Translations under genes and position numbers: made by a program
Assembly: GCA_002383405.1 (NCBI GenBank)
Contig: DFYS01000129.1
Location: 1 to 6,061 of the forward strand
Direction: 5' to 3'
DNA: 6,061 nucleotides
Source of the DNA: Moorella sp. UBA4076
Lineage (GTDB): Bacteria; Bacillota; DSM-521; Neomoorellales; Neomoorellaceae
Notes under the pieces: generated by a model
Seen by the model: only the letters and a program-made list of their open reading frames with translations
Told to the model about the DNA's origin: nothing
Databases searched by the model: none
In this document: piece by piece, positions 1-5,700 of the stretch
How positions within the stretch are numbered: the first letter of the stretch is position 1
How the letters are laid out: every line of letters begins with the position of its first letter

Positions 1-1020
1 CTGGCGGCCAGGGTCAACGGTACCAATACCCGCATCCTGGCCGGGGAGGAAGGCCTGCGGGCCGCTGCCAGCCTGGAAGGCGTGGAACTGGTGCTGGCGG
101 CCATGGTGGGTACCAGCAGCCTGGCGGCAGTCATCGCCGCTCTGGAGGCCGGTAAAGATGTGGCCCTGGCCAATAAAGAGATTGTGGTCGCCGCCGGCCA
201 TTTGGTGATGGAGCGCGCCCGCTCCCTGGGACGGCGGATTATCCCGGTCGACAGCGAGCATTCGGCAATATTTCAGTGCCTGCGCCAGGGAGGCCGGGTT
301 GTCCAGGTTCTGATAACGGCTTCCGGAGGGCCTTTGCGCAACAAAACCCTGGCCGAGATGGCAGCGGTCACCCCGGAGCAGGCTTTAGATCACCCCACCT
401 GGGTGATGGGGCCGAAGATTACCATTGATTCGGCCACTTTGATGAACAAGGGTCTGGAAGTAATCGAGGCGCACCACCTCTTTGACATTGACTATGATCG
501 CATTGACGTCCTCATTCATCCCCAGAGCGTCGTCCATGCCCTGGTACGCTACAGTGACGGCGCCCTTTTTGCCCACCTGGGCCCGGCCGATATGCGCCTG
601 CCCATCCAGTACGCCCTCACCTGGCCGCAGCGCTGGGACCTGGACGTCAGGCCCCTGGACCTGGCTGCCCTGGGGCACCTGGATTTCGGCCGGCCGGATC
701 TGGACCGTTTCCCCTGCCTGGGGCTGGCTATCGGGGCCGGCCGCGCAGGGGGGACCTACCCGGCGGTTTTGAGCGCTGCCGACGAAGTGGCGGTGGCGTA
801 TTTCCTGGCCGGCAGGATACCCCTGACAGCGATCAGCCAGGTGGTAGCGCGGGTGCTGGAGGAACACCGCTCCCTGGCGGCGGTGCCCGACCTGGAGCAG
901 GTTCGCGCCGCCGGCGCCTGGGCGCGGCAGCAGGCGGAGGCAATAGCAGCAGAGCTGGCAAGCAAACAGCGGCACACCGCTGCCAGCGAACGGGAGAGAA
1001 TGAGAGCAGGCAGGCTTTAA
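1..1020 (+). CDS. dxr: 1-deoxy-D-xylulose 5-phosphate reductoisomerase, 5'-truncated by the window edge
   Basis: Dxr is a cytosolic enzyme that converts 1-deoxy-D-xylulose 5-phosphate to 2-C-methyl-D-erythritol 4-phosphate with NADPH and a divalent metal, the first committed step of the MEP isoprenoid pathway. The frame is open from base 1, giving 339 visible residues. The family is near 390, so roughly the first 50-60 residues, including the glycine-rich NADPH-binding start, lie outside the window. A GTG at 82 is internal and not the true start, because family-like sequence continues upstream of it. In fragment numbering I see LANKE (about 56-60), the metal-binding DSEH (84-87), TASGG (106-110), MNKGLE (148-153, with the family's Asn, Lys and metal-binding Glu), then IHPQS and the LGPADMRLPI stretch. 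No catalytic residue visible here is missing. The TAA stop lies inside the target duplication of the mobile element that follows, yet the coding sequence is intact. Confidence 0.97.
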   Translation: MAARVNGTNTRILAGEEGLRAAASLEGVELVLAAMVGTSSLAAVIAALEAGKDVALANKEIVVAAGHLVMERARSLGRRIIPVDSEHSAIFQCLRQGGRVVQVLITASGGPLRNKTLAEMAAVTPEQALDHPTWVMGPKITIDSATLMNKGLEVIEAHHLFDIDYDRIDVLIHPQSVVHALVRYSDGALFAHLGPADMRLPIQYALTWPQRWDLDVRPLDLAALGHLDFGRPDLDRFPCLGLAIGAGRAGGTYPAVLSAADEVAVAYFLAGRIPLTAISQVVARVLEEHRSLAAVPDLEQVRAAGAWARQQAEAIAAELASKQRHTAASERERMRAGRL

Positions 1021-1025
1021 TCTGA
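1018..1025. repeat. Target-site duplication, left copy
   Basis: TAATCTGA here is repeated exactly at 1322-1329 on the other side of the element. This copy supplies the dxr stop codon (TAA, 1018-1020). The match extends one base each way into a 10-bp identity, TTAATCTGAA. Confidence 0.85.
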
Positions 1026-1053
1026 AGGGGGGTTTCCAGTCAAGTACGGTTGT
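1026..1053 (+). repeat. Left terminal inverted repeat of the IS1595-type element
   Basis: This 28-bp repeat begins AGGGGGGTTTCCAGTC and ends TACGGTTGT. It is the exact reverse complement of 1294-1321. It contains the TGA (read on the minus strand, 1040-1042) that closes the transposase fragment. Confidence 0.93.
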
Positions 1054-1279
1054 CGAAGATGGTGCCGGCCGTCTGGGTGACGATCCGCCTGCACTTGCCG
1101 CAGTCCCAACGGCCGTCCACCCGGCGCCATCCCTTGCGTGAGCCGCAGTGCGGGCACACAAACCCCTGGGACCACCGGAGCCAGTCAAGGTAGTCCCGGC
1201 ATTCGTCGTCTTCAGCGAACCAGGCGATGAGCTCCTCCCAGTTGCGCGGGTAGTGCACTCCAGCCCTCAATGCTTCCAT
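1040..1279 (-). pseudogene. N-terminal zinc-ribbon remnant of an IS1595-family transposase
   Basis: This 79-codon minus-strand frame starts at ATG 1279 and ends at a TGA lying inside the left terminal repeat. Residues 11-41 (PRNWEELIAWF, then DYLDWLRW) resemble the leader of IS1595-type transposases. C42-P-H-C45 and C60-G-K-C63 form a four-cysteine zinc ribbon, followed by the family-typical CRRIVTQTAGTIF. In full transposases this leads into a catalytic domain of roughly 200 more residues; here it stops three residues after GTIFD, where the frame runs into the inverted repeat. It is thus a truncated gene, although the frame itself has no internal stop. A GGAG lies only two bases upstream of the ATG, which is poor spacing for translation. 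It is antisense to the surrounding operon. If expressed, the peptide could still bind DNA, but that is speculation. Confidence 0.85.
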
Positions 1280-1293
1280 GCTCCGATTCTACC

Positions 1294-1321
1294 ACAACCG
1301 TACTTGACTGGAAACCCCCCT
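1294..1321 (-). repeat. Right terminal inverted repeat of the IS1595-type element
   Basis: Exact reverse complement of 1026-1053. It lies on the start-codon side of the transposase remnant, where the promoter of a full element would be expected. A TAGAAT just inside it on the minus strand (about 1286-1291) could be a -10 box, but I see no good -35 box. Confidence 0.93.
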
Positions 1322-1329
1322 TAATCTGA
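1322..1329. repeat. Target-site duplication, right copy
   Basis: Second exact copy of TAATCTGA, directly after the right terminal repeat. Removing the element plus one copy would leave a dxr-rseP spacer of about 83 bp. Confidence 0.85.
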
Positions 1330-1347
1330 AACCGGCGCAGCCGGTTT
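1329..1347 (+). other. Hairpin in the dxr-rseP spacer
   Basis: AAACCGGC and GCCGGTTT form an 8-bp perfect stem around a 3-base loop GCA. Only TTTCTAC follows, so there is no real U-tract and this is a poor intrinsic terminator. Before the element inserted, the stem would have begun a few bases after the dxr stop. It could be a processing or pausing structure, or an attenuating terminator of low strength. Confidence 0.55.
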
Positions 1348-1355
1348 CTACAAGC

Positions 1356-1390
1356 CTCCCACATCCCACTTCCCACATCTCACATCTCAT
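1356..1390 (+). repeat. Five tandem degenerate 7-bp repeats (YTCYCAC type) upstream of rseP
   Basis: The tract reads in exact 7-bp steps: CTCCCAC, ATCCCAC, TTCCCAC, ATCTCAC, ATCTCAT. Phase is kept without indels, and the variation sits mostly at positions 1 and 4. It ends directly against the rseP ribosome binding site. A second tract of the same type lies at 5930-5957, also just upstream of a start codon. No function is visible from sequence alone. Confidence 0.85.
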
Positions 1391-1397
1391 AAAGGAG
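1391..1397 (+). promoter_or_regulatory. Ribosome binding site of rseP
   Basis: AAAGGAG lies 10 bases before GTG 1408 and supports that start. It follows the 7-bp repeat tract with no gap. Confidence 0.85.
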
Positions 1398-1407
1398 TTG
1401 AGGCCCG

Positions 1408-2421
1408 GTGACCATTATCCTGGCCCTGGTCATATTCAGCATCTTAATTCTAGTCCACGAAGGCGGGCACTTCCTGGCCGCCAAGCGAGCCGGCATCAGG
1501 GTGGATGAATTCGCCATCGGCTTGGGGCCGGCCCTGTGGCAGGCCAAAAAGGGCGAAACGACATACTCCCTGCGTGCCTTCCCCCTGGGCGGCTATAACC
1601 GCATGGCCGGCATGGAGGGAGCGGACCTCGATGACCCGCGCGGTTTTAACCGCCAGCCCCTGGGTAAACGCATGGGGGTCATTGCTGCCGGCTCGGGGAT
1701 GAATTTCCTCCTGGCCATCCTGCTCTTCATCTTTGCCTTCATGATCCTGGGGATCCCGGCGGATATCAACGTCGTCGGCCGGGTGGAACCGGATATGCCG
1801 GCCGCCCGCGCCGGTTTGCAGGCCGGCGATAAAATCCTCCAGGTTGACAATACCCCGGTAACCACCTGGCGGGATATGGTCCAATTGATCTATGAACGTC
1901 CGGAGCAAAAAATCACCCTGCTGCTCGAACGGGACGGCCGCCAGCAACAGGTCACCCTGACGACTATAAAAGACCCCCAGGCGGGAGTAGGTATGATCGG
2001 TATCGGCCCCACCTGGGAGCGGCAGGGGATTGGCCGTTCCATTATCCTGGGGCTGCAGCAGGCCCTGGAGATTACCCGCCTGATTGTCCTCAGCCTGGTG
2101 CAGATGGTTACCGGCCGGGTCGCCGCAGAGGTGGTTGGTCCGGTGGGGATTATCCAGCTGGTCGGCCAGGCGGCCACCTTCGGCCTGGCCAATGTCCTGA
2201 ACTTCATGGCCGTTTTAAGCCTGGATCTGGGGCTGATAAACCTGCTGCCTGTCCCCGCCCTGGACGGCAGCCGGCTTGTTTTTCTGGGCCTGGAAGGGGT
2301 GCGCGGCCGGCCCATCAACCCGGAAAAAGAGAATTTCGTTCACCTGATCGGTTTTGCCCTGTTGATGGGGTTGCTGATTTTGATCACTTACAACGACCTG
2401 GTCCGTATCTTCAGCAGCTGA
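1408..2421 (+). CDS. rseP: RseP/RasP-type site-2 membrane zinc metalloprotease
   Basis: This is a membrane-embedded intramembrane protease of the M50 family. Relatives cleave anti-sigma factors and leftover signal peptides; its own substrate cannot be read from the window. It has 337 residues, the usual length of the one-PDZ Gram-positive form. A hydrophobic segment at about 2-22 contains the catalytic HEGGH (H17-E18-H21). A second segment lies near 95-117, one PDZ domain at about 121-186 (VGRVEPDMPAARAGLQAGD), then hydrophobic stretches near 253-277 and 311-329. NLLPVPALDG at 278-287 supplies the third zinc ligand, Asp286. The start is GTG, supported by AAAGGAG ten bases upstream. Placement between dxr and ispG matches the order common in Firmicutes, where rseP sits among isoprenoid and phospholipid genes. 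All catalytic motifs are intact. Confidence 0.96.
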   Translation: MTIILALVIFSILILVHEGGHFLAAKRAGIRVDEFAIGLGPALWQAKKGETTYSLRAFPLGGYNRMAGMEGADLDDPRGFNRQPLGKRMGVIAAGSGMNFLLAILLFIFAFMILGIPADINVVGRVEPDMPAARAGLQAGDKILQVDNTPVTTWRDMVQLIYERPEQKITLLLERDGRQQQVTLTTIKDPQAGVGMIGIGPTWERQGIGRSIILGLQQALEITRLIVLSLVQMVTGRVAAEVVGPVGIIQLVGQAATFGLANVLNFMAVLSLDLGLINLLPVPALDGSRLVFLGLEGVRGRPINPEKENFVHLIGFALLMGLLILITYNDLVRIFSS

Positions 2422-2428
2422 GGTCATA

Positions 2429-2451
2429 GCCCCATGCCTGAAGGCGGGGGC
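2429..2451 (+). other. Strong hairpin in the rseP-ispG spacer
   Basis: GCCCC (2429-2433) pairs with GGGGC (2447-2451). Inside it GCC pairs with GGC around a TGAA loop (2439-2442), with a small AT/G internal loop between the stems. No U-tract follows, so it is not a standard terminator. It lies eight bases after the rseP stop and about 20 bases before the ispG start, so it may affect mRNA processing or ispG translation. Confidence 0.6.
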
Positions 2452-2462
2452 ATCCGCACGGC

Positions 2463-2470
2463 AGGAGAGG
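2463..2470 (+). promoter_or_regulatory. Ribosome binding site deciding the ispG start
   Basis: AGGAGAGG directly abuts ATG 2471. This leaves only three bases after AGGAG, which is tight. An in-frame GTG at 2480-2482 would sit nine bases after the GGAGAGG, a more usual spacing. The site therefore casts doubt on which start is used. Confidence 0.6.
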
Positions 2471-3610
2471 ATGAATTCCGTGACAATCCAGCGCCGCCCA
2501 TCGCGGCAAATCCATGTGGGCGAAGTAGCCATCGGCGGCAAGGCCCCTATTACCGTCCAATCAATGACCAATACCGACACCAGGGATGCGGCTGCTACCG
2601 TCGCCCAGATCCGGCGTCTGGCCCGCGCCGGGTGTGAAATTGTCCGCCTGGCGGTACCAGATCAGGAAGCGGCTGCGGCACTGGCGCCGATTAAAAAACA
2701 GGCGCCTGTCCCCATTATTGCAGACATCCATTTTGATTGCCGCCTCGCCCTGGCGGCCCTGGCTGCCAGGGTGGACGGCTTGCGCCTGAATCCCGGCAAT
2801 ATCGGCGGGCCGGAACGGGTACGCGCTGTGGTACGGGAAGCGGCGGCGCGGCAGGTGCCCATCCGCATCGGCGTCAACGCCGGTTCCCTGGAGAAGGAAG
2901 CCATGGCCGCCCACGGCGGGGTGACGGCGGCGGCCATGGTGGCCAGCGCCAGGAAACATATCCGCCTCCTGGAGGATCTGGGTTTTTACGATATGAAGAT
3001 CTCCCTGAAAGCGGCTGATGTCCCTTTAATGCTGGCCGCTTACCGCCTCCTGGCCGGGCAGGTGGATTACCCCCTGCACCTGGGGGTGACGGAAGCTGGC
3101 CGGGGGATGGAAGGGGCTATCAAATCGGCGGTAGGGATCGGCATCCTTCTCAGCGAGGGTATCGGCGATACCATCCGCGTCTCCCTCACCGGCGACCCGG
3201 TCCAGGAGGTAGGGGCCGGCTATGCCATCCTGCGTTCCCTGGGCCTGCGCCGGCGGGGGATCGAGCTTATTTCTTGTCCCACCTGCGGCCGCTGTCAGGT
3301 GAACCTGGAGGCGGTGGTGGCACAGGTGCAGGAGGAGCTCCAGGACGTGGATAAACCCCTTAAAGTGGCGGTTATGGGCTGTGCCGTCAACGGCCCCGGC
3401 GAGGCGCGTCAGGCTGACGTTGGCATCGCCGGCGGCGCCGGTTTCGGCCTCCTGTTTCGCCACGGCCGCCCTGTCCGTAAGGTGAAAGAAGCAGATATGG
3501 CCCGCGCCCTGGTTGACGAAGTAAAGCGCCTGGCGGCAGAGAAAGAGGTTAGGGCTGAGGCTGAGGAAGAAACACAGGAGCCTCCTGCAGCGGAGCAACA
3601 CCACCAGTGA
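2471..3610 (+). CDS. ispG: 4-hydroxy-3-methylbut-2-en-1-yl diphosphate synthase (GcpE)
   Basis: IspG is a cytosolic [4Fe-4S] enzyme that reductively opens 2-C-methyl-D-erythritol 2,4-cyclodiphosphate to HMBPP, the next-to-last MEP-pathway step, using ferredoxin- or flavodoxin-type electrons. The N-terminal TIM-barrel shows VQSMTNTDT (29-37), PIIADIHFD (81-89) and LRLNPGNIG (104-112). The C-terminal cluster domain shows SCPTCGRC (268-275) and MGCAVNGPGE (302-311). C269, C272, C304 and E311 are the expected cluster ligands; the extra Cys275 lies where relatives often have another residue. From ATG 2471 the protein has 379 residues; GTG 2480 would give 376 and suits the ribosome binding site better. 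After about residue 357 there is an acidic, low-complexity tail (EEETQEPP, ending in Gln and His), encoded by DNA that shares a repeat with the following spacer. It shares the MEP pathway with Dxr upstream. Confidence 0.97.
   Translation: MNSVTIQRRPSRQIHVGEVAIGGKAPITVQSMTNTDTRDAAATVAQIRRLARAGCEIVRLAVPDQEAAAALAPIKKQAPVPIIADIHFDCRLALAALAARVDGLRLNPGNIGGPERVRAVVREAAARQVPIRIGVNAGSLEKEAMAAHGGVTAAAMVASARKHIRLLEDLGFYDMKISLKAADVPLMLAAYRLLAGQVDYPLHLGVTEAGRGMEGAIKSAVGIGILLSEGIGDTIRVSLTGDPVQEVGAGYAILRSLGLRRRGIELISCPTCGRCQVNLEAVVAQVQEELQDVDKPLKVAVMGCAVNGPGEARQADVGIAGGAGFGLLFRHGRPVRKVKEADMARALVDEVKRLAAEKEVRAEAEEETQEPPAAEQHHQ
3596..3607 (+). repeat. 12-bp direct repeat, copy 1 (end of ispG)
   Basis: CAACACCACCAG here encodes part of the IspG C-terminal tail and recurs exactly at 3661-3672, 65 bp downstream. 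Weaker similarity follows both copies (AGCAAATTG against GGCAAGCGA, and later CTGGT in both), suggesting an old partial duplication of about 60 bp. Confidence 0.6.
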
Positions 3611-3660
3611 CCGTTAGCAAATTGTGGTACCTGGTCGGCAATAGAGCCAGTCCGCCAGGA

Positions 3661-3672
3661 CAACACCACCAG
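3661..3672 (+). repeat. 12-bp direct repeat, copy 2 (ispG-proS spacer)
   Basis: Second exact copy of CAACACCACCAG, in non-coding DNA. The palindrome CCAGCTGG (3694-3701) lies shortly after it. Confidence 0.6.
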
Positions 3673-3708
3673 CAAACATTGGCAAGCGAGTGGCCAGCTG
3701 GTAGAGGG

Positions 3709-3726
3709 GCCGGCGCTCCTGCCGGC
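3709..3726 (+). other. GC-rich hairpin upstream of proS
   Basis: GCCGGC (3709-3714) and GCCGGC (3721-3726) form a 6-bp stem around the loop GCTCCT. The following AAAGCC excludes a U-tract terminator. It is 47 bases before the proS start. I found no T-box consensus in this 163-base spacer, and no clear promoter. Confidence 0.45.
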
Positions 3727-3760
3727 AAAGCCACCAACGAACGGCAGAAAATGGAAACCT

Positions 3761-3767
3761 GAGGTGG
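3761..3767 (+). promoter_or_regulatory. Ribosome binding site of proS
   Basis: GAGGTGG lies six bases before ATG 3774, good spacing and a good match. It supports this start, after which the family-typical LLAPTLRETPAEAE follows at once. Confidence 0.8.
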
Positions 3768-3773
3768 AAGAGA

Positions 3774-5495
3774 ATGCACACCACAGAATTACTGGCACCG
3801 ACCTTGAGGGAAACACCGGCTGAGGCCGAGATTGCCAGCCACCAGCTGCTGCTCAGGGCCGGTTTTATCCGCAAAGCGGCGGCCGGGATTTATACCTATT
3901 TACCCCTGGGAAAACGAGTGCTGGCCAAACTGGAGCAGATCATCCGCGAAGAAATGGACCGCGCCGGCGGCCAGGAGGTGGTCCTGCCTATTATCCAGCC
4001 GGCGGAACTATGGCAGGAGAGCGGCCGCTGGGAGGTCTACGGGGAAGAGATGTTCCGCCTCCAGGACCGGCACCAGCGCCAGTTCTGCCTGGGGCCTACC
4101 CACGAAGAGATTATCACCGCCCTGGTCCGGAGCGAGGTTAACTCCTACAAACAGTTGCCGCTGCTGCTGTACCAGATCCAGAATAAATACCGCGACGAAC
4201 GGCGGCCCCGTTTCGGGCTGCTGCGCGGCCGCGAGTTTATCATGAAGGACCTCTACTCCTTCGACCGCGACCAGGAAGGGCTGCAGGACAGCTACAATAA
4301 AATGTACCAGGCCTACACCAGCATCTTCCGCCGCTGCGGTCTGGACTGCCGGCCGGTTCAGGCTGACAGCGGCGCCATCGGTGGCAACTACAGCCACGAG
4401 TTTATGGCCCTGACCTCGGCCGGCGAGGCGCTGCTGGTATACTGCCGGGAGTGTGACTACGCCGCCAACGTAGAGATCGCCGCAGCCCGCGCCCTGCCGG
4501 CAGCCAGTGCGGAATCCCCGCAACCGCTGCAGGAAGCGGCCACCCCGGAGCAAAAGACGGCAGCTGCCGTCTGCGCCTTCCTGGGTGTCACCCCGGACCG
4601 GCTCATCAAGACCCTCTTTTATGAGGCCGACGGGCAGCTGCTAGCCGCCCTGGTACGGGGCGACCGGGAATTAAACGAAATCAAGCTGCAAAGCTTCCTG
4701 AGCTGCCGGGAACTAACCCTGGCCGATCCGGAAAGAGTTATGGCAATAACCGGGGCGCCGGTAGGCTTTGTCGGGCCGGTTGGTTTAAGCGGCGTGCCCA
4801 TTTATGCCGACCTGGAGATACCCTACCTGGTCAACGCCGTGGCCGGCGCCAACCGGGAAGGCTGCCACCTGGTGCATGTCAATCCCGGCCGCGATTTTAA
4901 AGCCGCTGCCTTTGCCGACCTGCGTCAGGTGGAGGCCGGGGAGCCCTGTCCCCGCTGCGGCGCCCCCCTGAACCAGGCGCGCGGCATCGAGGTCGGGCAG
5001 GTTTTCCAGCTGGGGACCAAATACAGCATGGCGCTGGGGGCGACCTACACCGATGAGCAGGGGCAGGGGCACCCCATGGTGATGGGTTGCTATGGCATCG
5101 GCGTCAGCCGTACCATGGCCGCTGTTGTTGAGCAACGCCATGACGAGCACGGCATCATCTGGCCCTTAAGCCTGGCGCCGTACCAGGTGATCATCATCCC
5201 GGCGGCGATAAAAGACGCCAACCAGCGGCAGGCGGCCGCCGACCTGTACCAGGAATTGACTGCTGCCGGGGTCGAGGCTGTCATCGATAATCGCGACGAG
5301 CGGGCGGGCATGAAATTTGTCGAAGCGGACCTCATCGGCTATCCCCTGCGCTTGACTGTAGGGAAAAGAACGGTGACCGGGGGCACAGTAGACGTCAAAT
5401 GGCGCCACGAAAGCCAGGAAGCAGCCCTGCCCCGCGAGGGCCTGATACCCCGGGTGAAGGCCATGCTGGCTGAAGAGATGGCAAAGTACAGGTAG
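3774..5495 (+). CDS. proS: Prolyl-tRNA synthetase, long bacterial type with editing insertion
   Basis: ProS is a cytosolic class II aminoacyl-tRNA synthetase that charges tRNA-Pro with proline. Its 573 residues match the usual length of the bacterial form. The start shows LRETPAEAE (11-19) and the RKAAAGIYTYLPLG region (33-46). GPTHEE (107-112) and the motif 2 region (KYRDERRPRFGLLRGREF, 138-155) follow, with motif 3 at GCYGIGVSR (438-446). Between motifs 2 and 3, at about 225-405, lies the INS domain that in this family hydrolyses mischarged Ala-tRNA-Pro. Lys279 and His365 probably correspond to editing-site residues known in E. coli (my alignment by eye). Two CxxC pairs, C224/C227 and C392/C395, flank the insertion. 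The C-terminal anticodon-binding domain covers about 465-573, with DNRDERAGMKF at 505-515. It sits 163 bp after ispG and ends in TAG. Nothing appears broken. Confidence 0.98.
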   Translation: MHTTELLAPTLRETPAEAEIASHQLLLRAGFIRKAAAGIYTYLPLGKRVLAKLEQIIREEMDRAGGQEVVLPIIQPAELWQESGRWEVYGEEMFRLQDRHQRQFCLGPTHEEIITALVRSEVNSYKQLPLLLYQIQNKYRDERRPRFGLLRGREFIMKDLYSFDRDQEGLQDSYNKMYQAYTSIFRRCGLDCRPVQADSGAIGGNYSHEFMALTSAGEALLVYCRECDYAANVEIAAARALPAASAESPQPLQEAATPEQKTAAAVCAFLGVTPDRLIKTLFYEADGQLLAALVRGDRELNEIKLQSFLSCRELTLADPERVMAITGAPVGFVGPVGLSGVPIYADLEIPYLVNAVAGANREGCHLVHVNPGRDFKAAAFADLRQVEAGEPCPRCGAPLNQARGIEVGQVFQLGTKYSMALGATYTDEQGQGHPMVMGCYGIGVSRTMAAVVEQRHDEHGIIWPLSLAPYQVIIIPAAIKDANQRQAAADLYQELTAAGVEAVIDNRDERAGMKFVEADLIGYPLRLTVGKRTVTGGTVDVKWRHESQEAALPREGLIPRVKAMLAEEMAKYR

Positions 5496-5503
5496 ATGTC
5501 CAC

Positions 5504-5518
5504 GCTCAGCACTCAACC
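5504..5518 (+). repeat. Outer inverted repeat, left arm
   Basis: GCTCAGCACTCAACC matches the reverse complement of 5898-5912 with one mismatch in 15. The two arms enclose about 409 bp. I see no flanking target duplication, so a mobile element is not established. Confidence 0.65.
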
Positions 5519-5550
5519 GGTAATCTACAGCAGCTTTAAGAATAAAAACC

Positions 5551-5687
5551 GTAACTGCTCAGCCTGCCTGGCGGTCATCTCGATAGCAATAGCCGGGAAA
5601 GCCGAAATGATGGCTGGACGGATTCATGATCCTGACGGCAGGTAGCGCCAGGGCGGCTTTTAGAATAGGGGTGGCCTGAGCAGTTAC
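5551..5687 (+). ncRNA. Candidate structured RNA or hairpin element after proS
   Basis: Nested helices can be read directly. The outer stem GTAACTGCTCAG (5551-5562) with CTGAGCAGTTAC (5676-5687) is 12 bp and perfect. The inner stem CCTGGCG (5567-5573) with CGCCAGG (5646-5652) is 7 bp. Inside it are GTCATC (5574-5579) with GATGGC (5609-5614, one wobble) and GGAT/ATCC (5620-5623/5629-5632). This gives a multibranched fold of 137 nt. I do not recognise a known RNA class; 6S, tmRNA, SRP, RNase P, T-box and GEMM signatures were looked for and not found. Strand and expression are unknown. Confidence 0.35.
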
Positions 5688-5690
5688 TAA

Positions 5691-5700
5691 AAACCATCAT
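5691..5700 (+). repeat. AAACCATCAT direct repeat, copy 1
   Basis: This 10-bp word recurs exactly at 5821-5830. In both places GTTA lies just upstream and GTGC just downstream, so the similarity extends with small gaps. A variant, ACCGTCAT, is at 5880-5887. The overlapping TAAAAACC (5688-5695) also occurs at 5543-5550. Confidence 0.6.

Larger units (their letters stand above)
1026..1321 (-). mobile_element. Short non-autonomous IS1595-type element (MITE-like) inserted between dxr and rseP
   Basis: A 296-bp unit is bounded by perfect 28-bp inverted repeats (1026-1053 and 1294-1321, starting AGGGGGGTTTCCAGTC). It is flanked by an 8-bp direct repeat TAATCTGA at 1018-1025 and 1322-1329. An 8-bp duplication is what the IS1595 family usually makes. 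The identity is symmetric at the edges, so the ends could equally be drawn as 294 bp with a 10-bp duplication (TTAATCTGAA). The only coding content is a minus-strand zinc-ribbon frame matching the start of IS1595-type transposases; the catalytic DDE-type part is absent. The element therefore looks like an internal-deletion derivative that would need a transposase supplied in trans. Perfect ends and a perfect duplication suggest recent insertion. The family assignment comes from recognition of the zinc-ribbon region, not from a search. Confidence 0.88.

Noticed and set aside
82..84. GTG at 82 as the dxr start.
   Set aside because: Family-like Dxr sequence continues in frame to base 1, so this is an internal valine codon of a gene truncated by the window edge.
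385..1188. Long minus-strand open frame of 267 codons across dxr and the element.
   Set aside because: It is a shadow of dxr in GC-rich DNA with no family resemblance, and it crosses the boundary of the recently inserted element.
3026..3604. Minus-strand open frame of 192 codons opposite ispG.
   Set aside because: Shadow frame: the plus strand encodes a complete IspG with all cluster ligands, and the antisense product resembles no family I know.
3611..3773. T-box or other riboswitch leader for proS.
   Set aside because: No T-box consensus, terminator or known riboswitch core is visible in these 163 bases; only short repeats and a small hairpin.
5496..5645. A 49-codon open frame starting ATG directly after the proS TAG and in the same frame, with a CxxC (Cys-Ser-Ala-Cys).
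   Set aside because: It has no ribosome binding site of its own and no recognisable family, and it overlaps the nested inverted repeats. Same-frame continuation after a stop over 150 bases can occur by chance in this GC-rich DNA; stop readthrough has no support here.
5640..5665. Possible proS terminator at CGCCAGGGCGGCTTTTAG.
   Set aside because: The local stem would need a 2-base loop and only four Ts follow. The CGCCAGG arm pairs better with 5567-5573.
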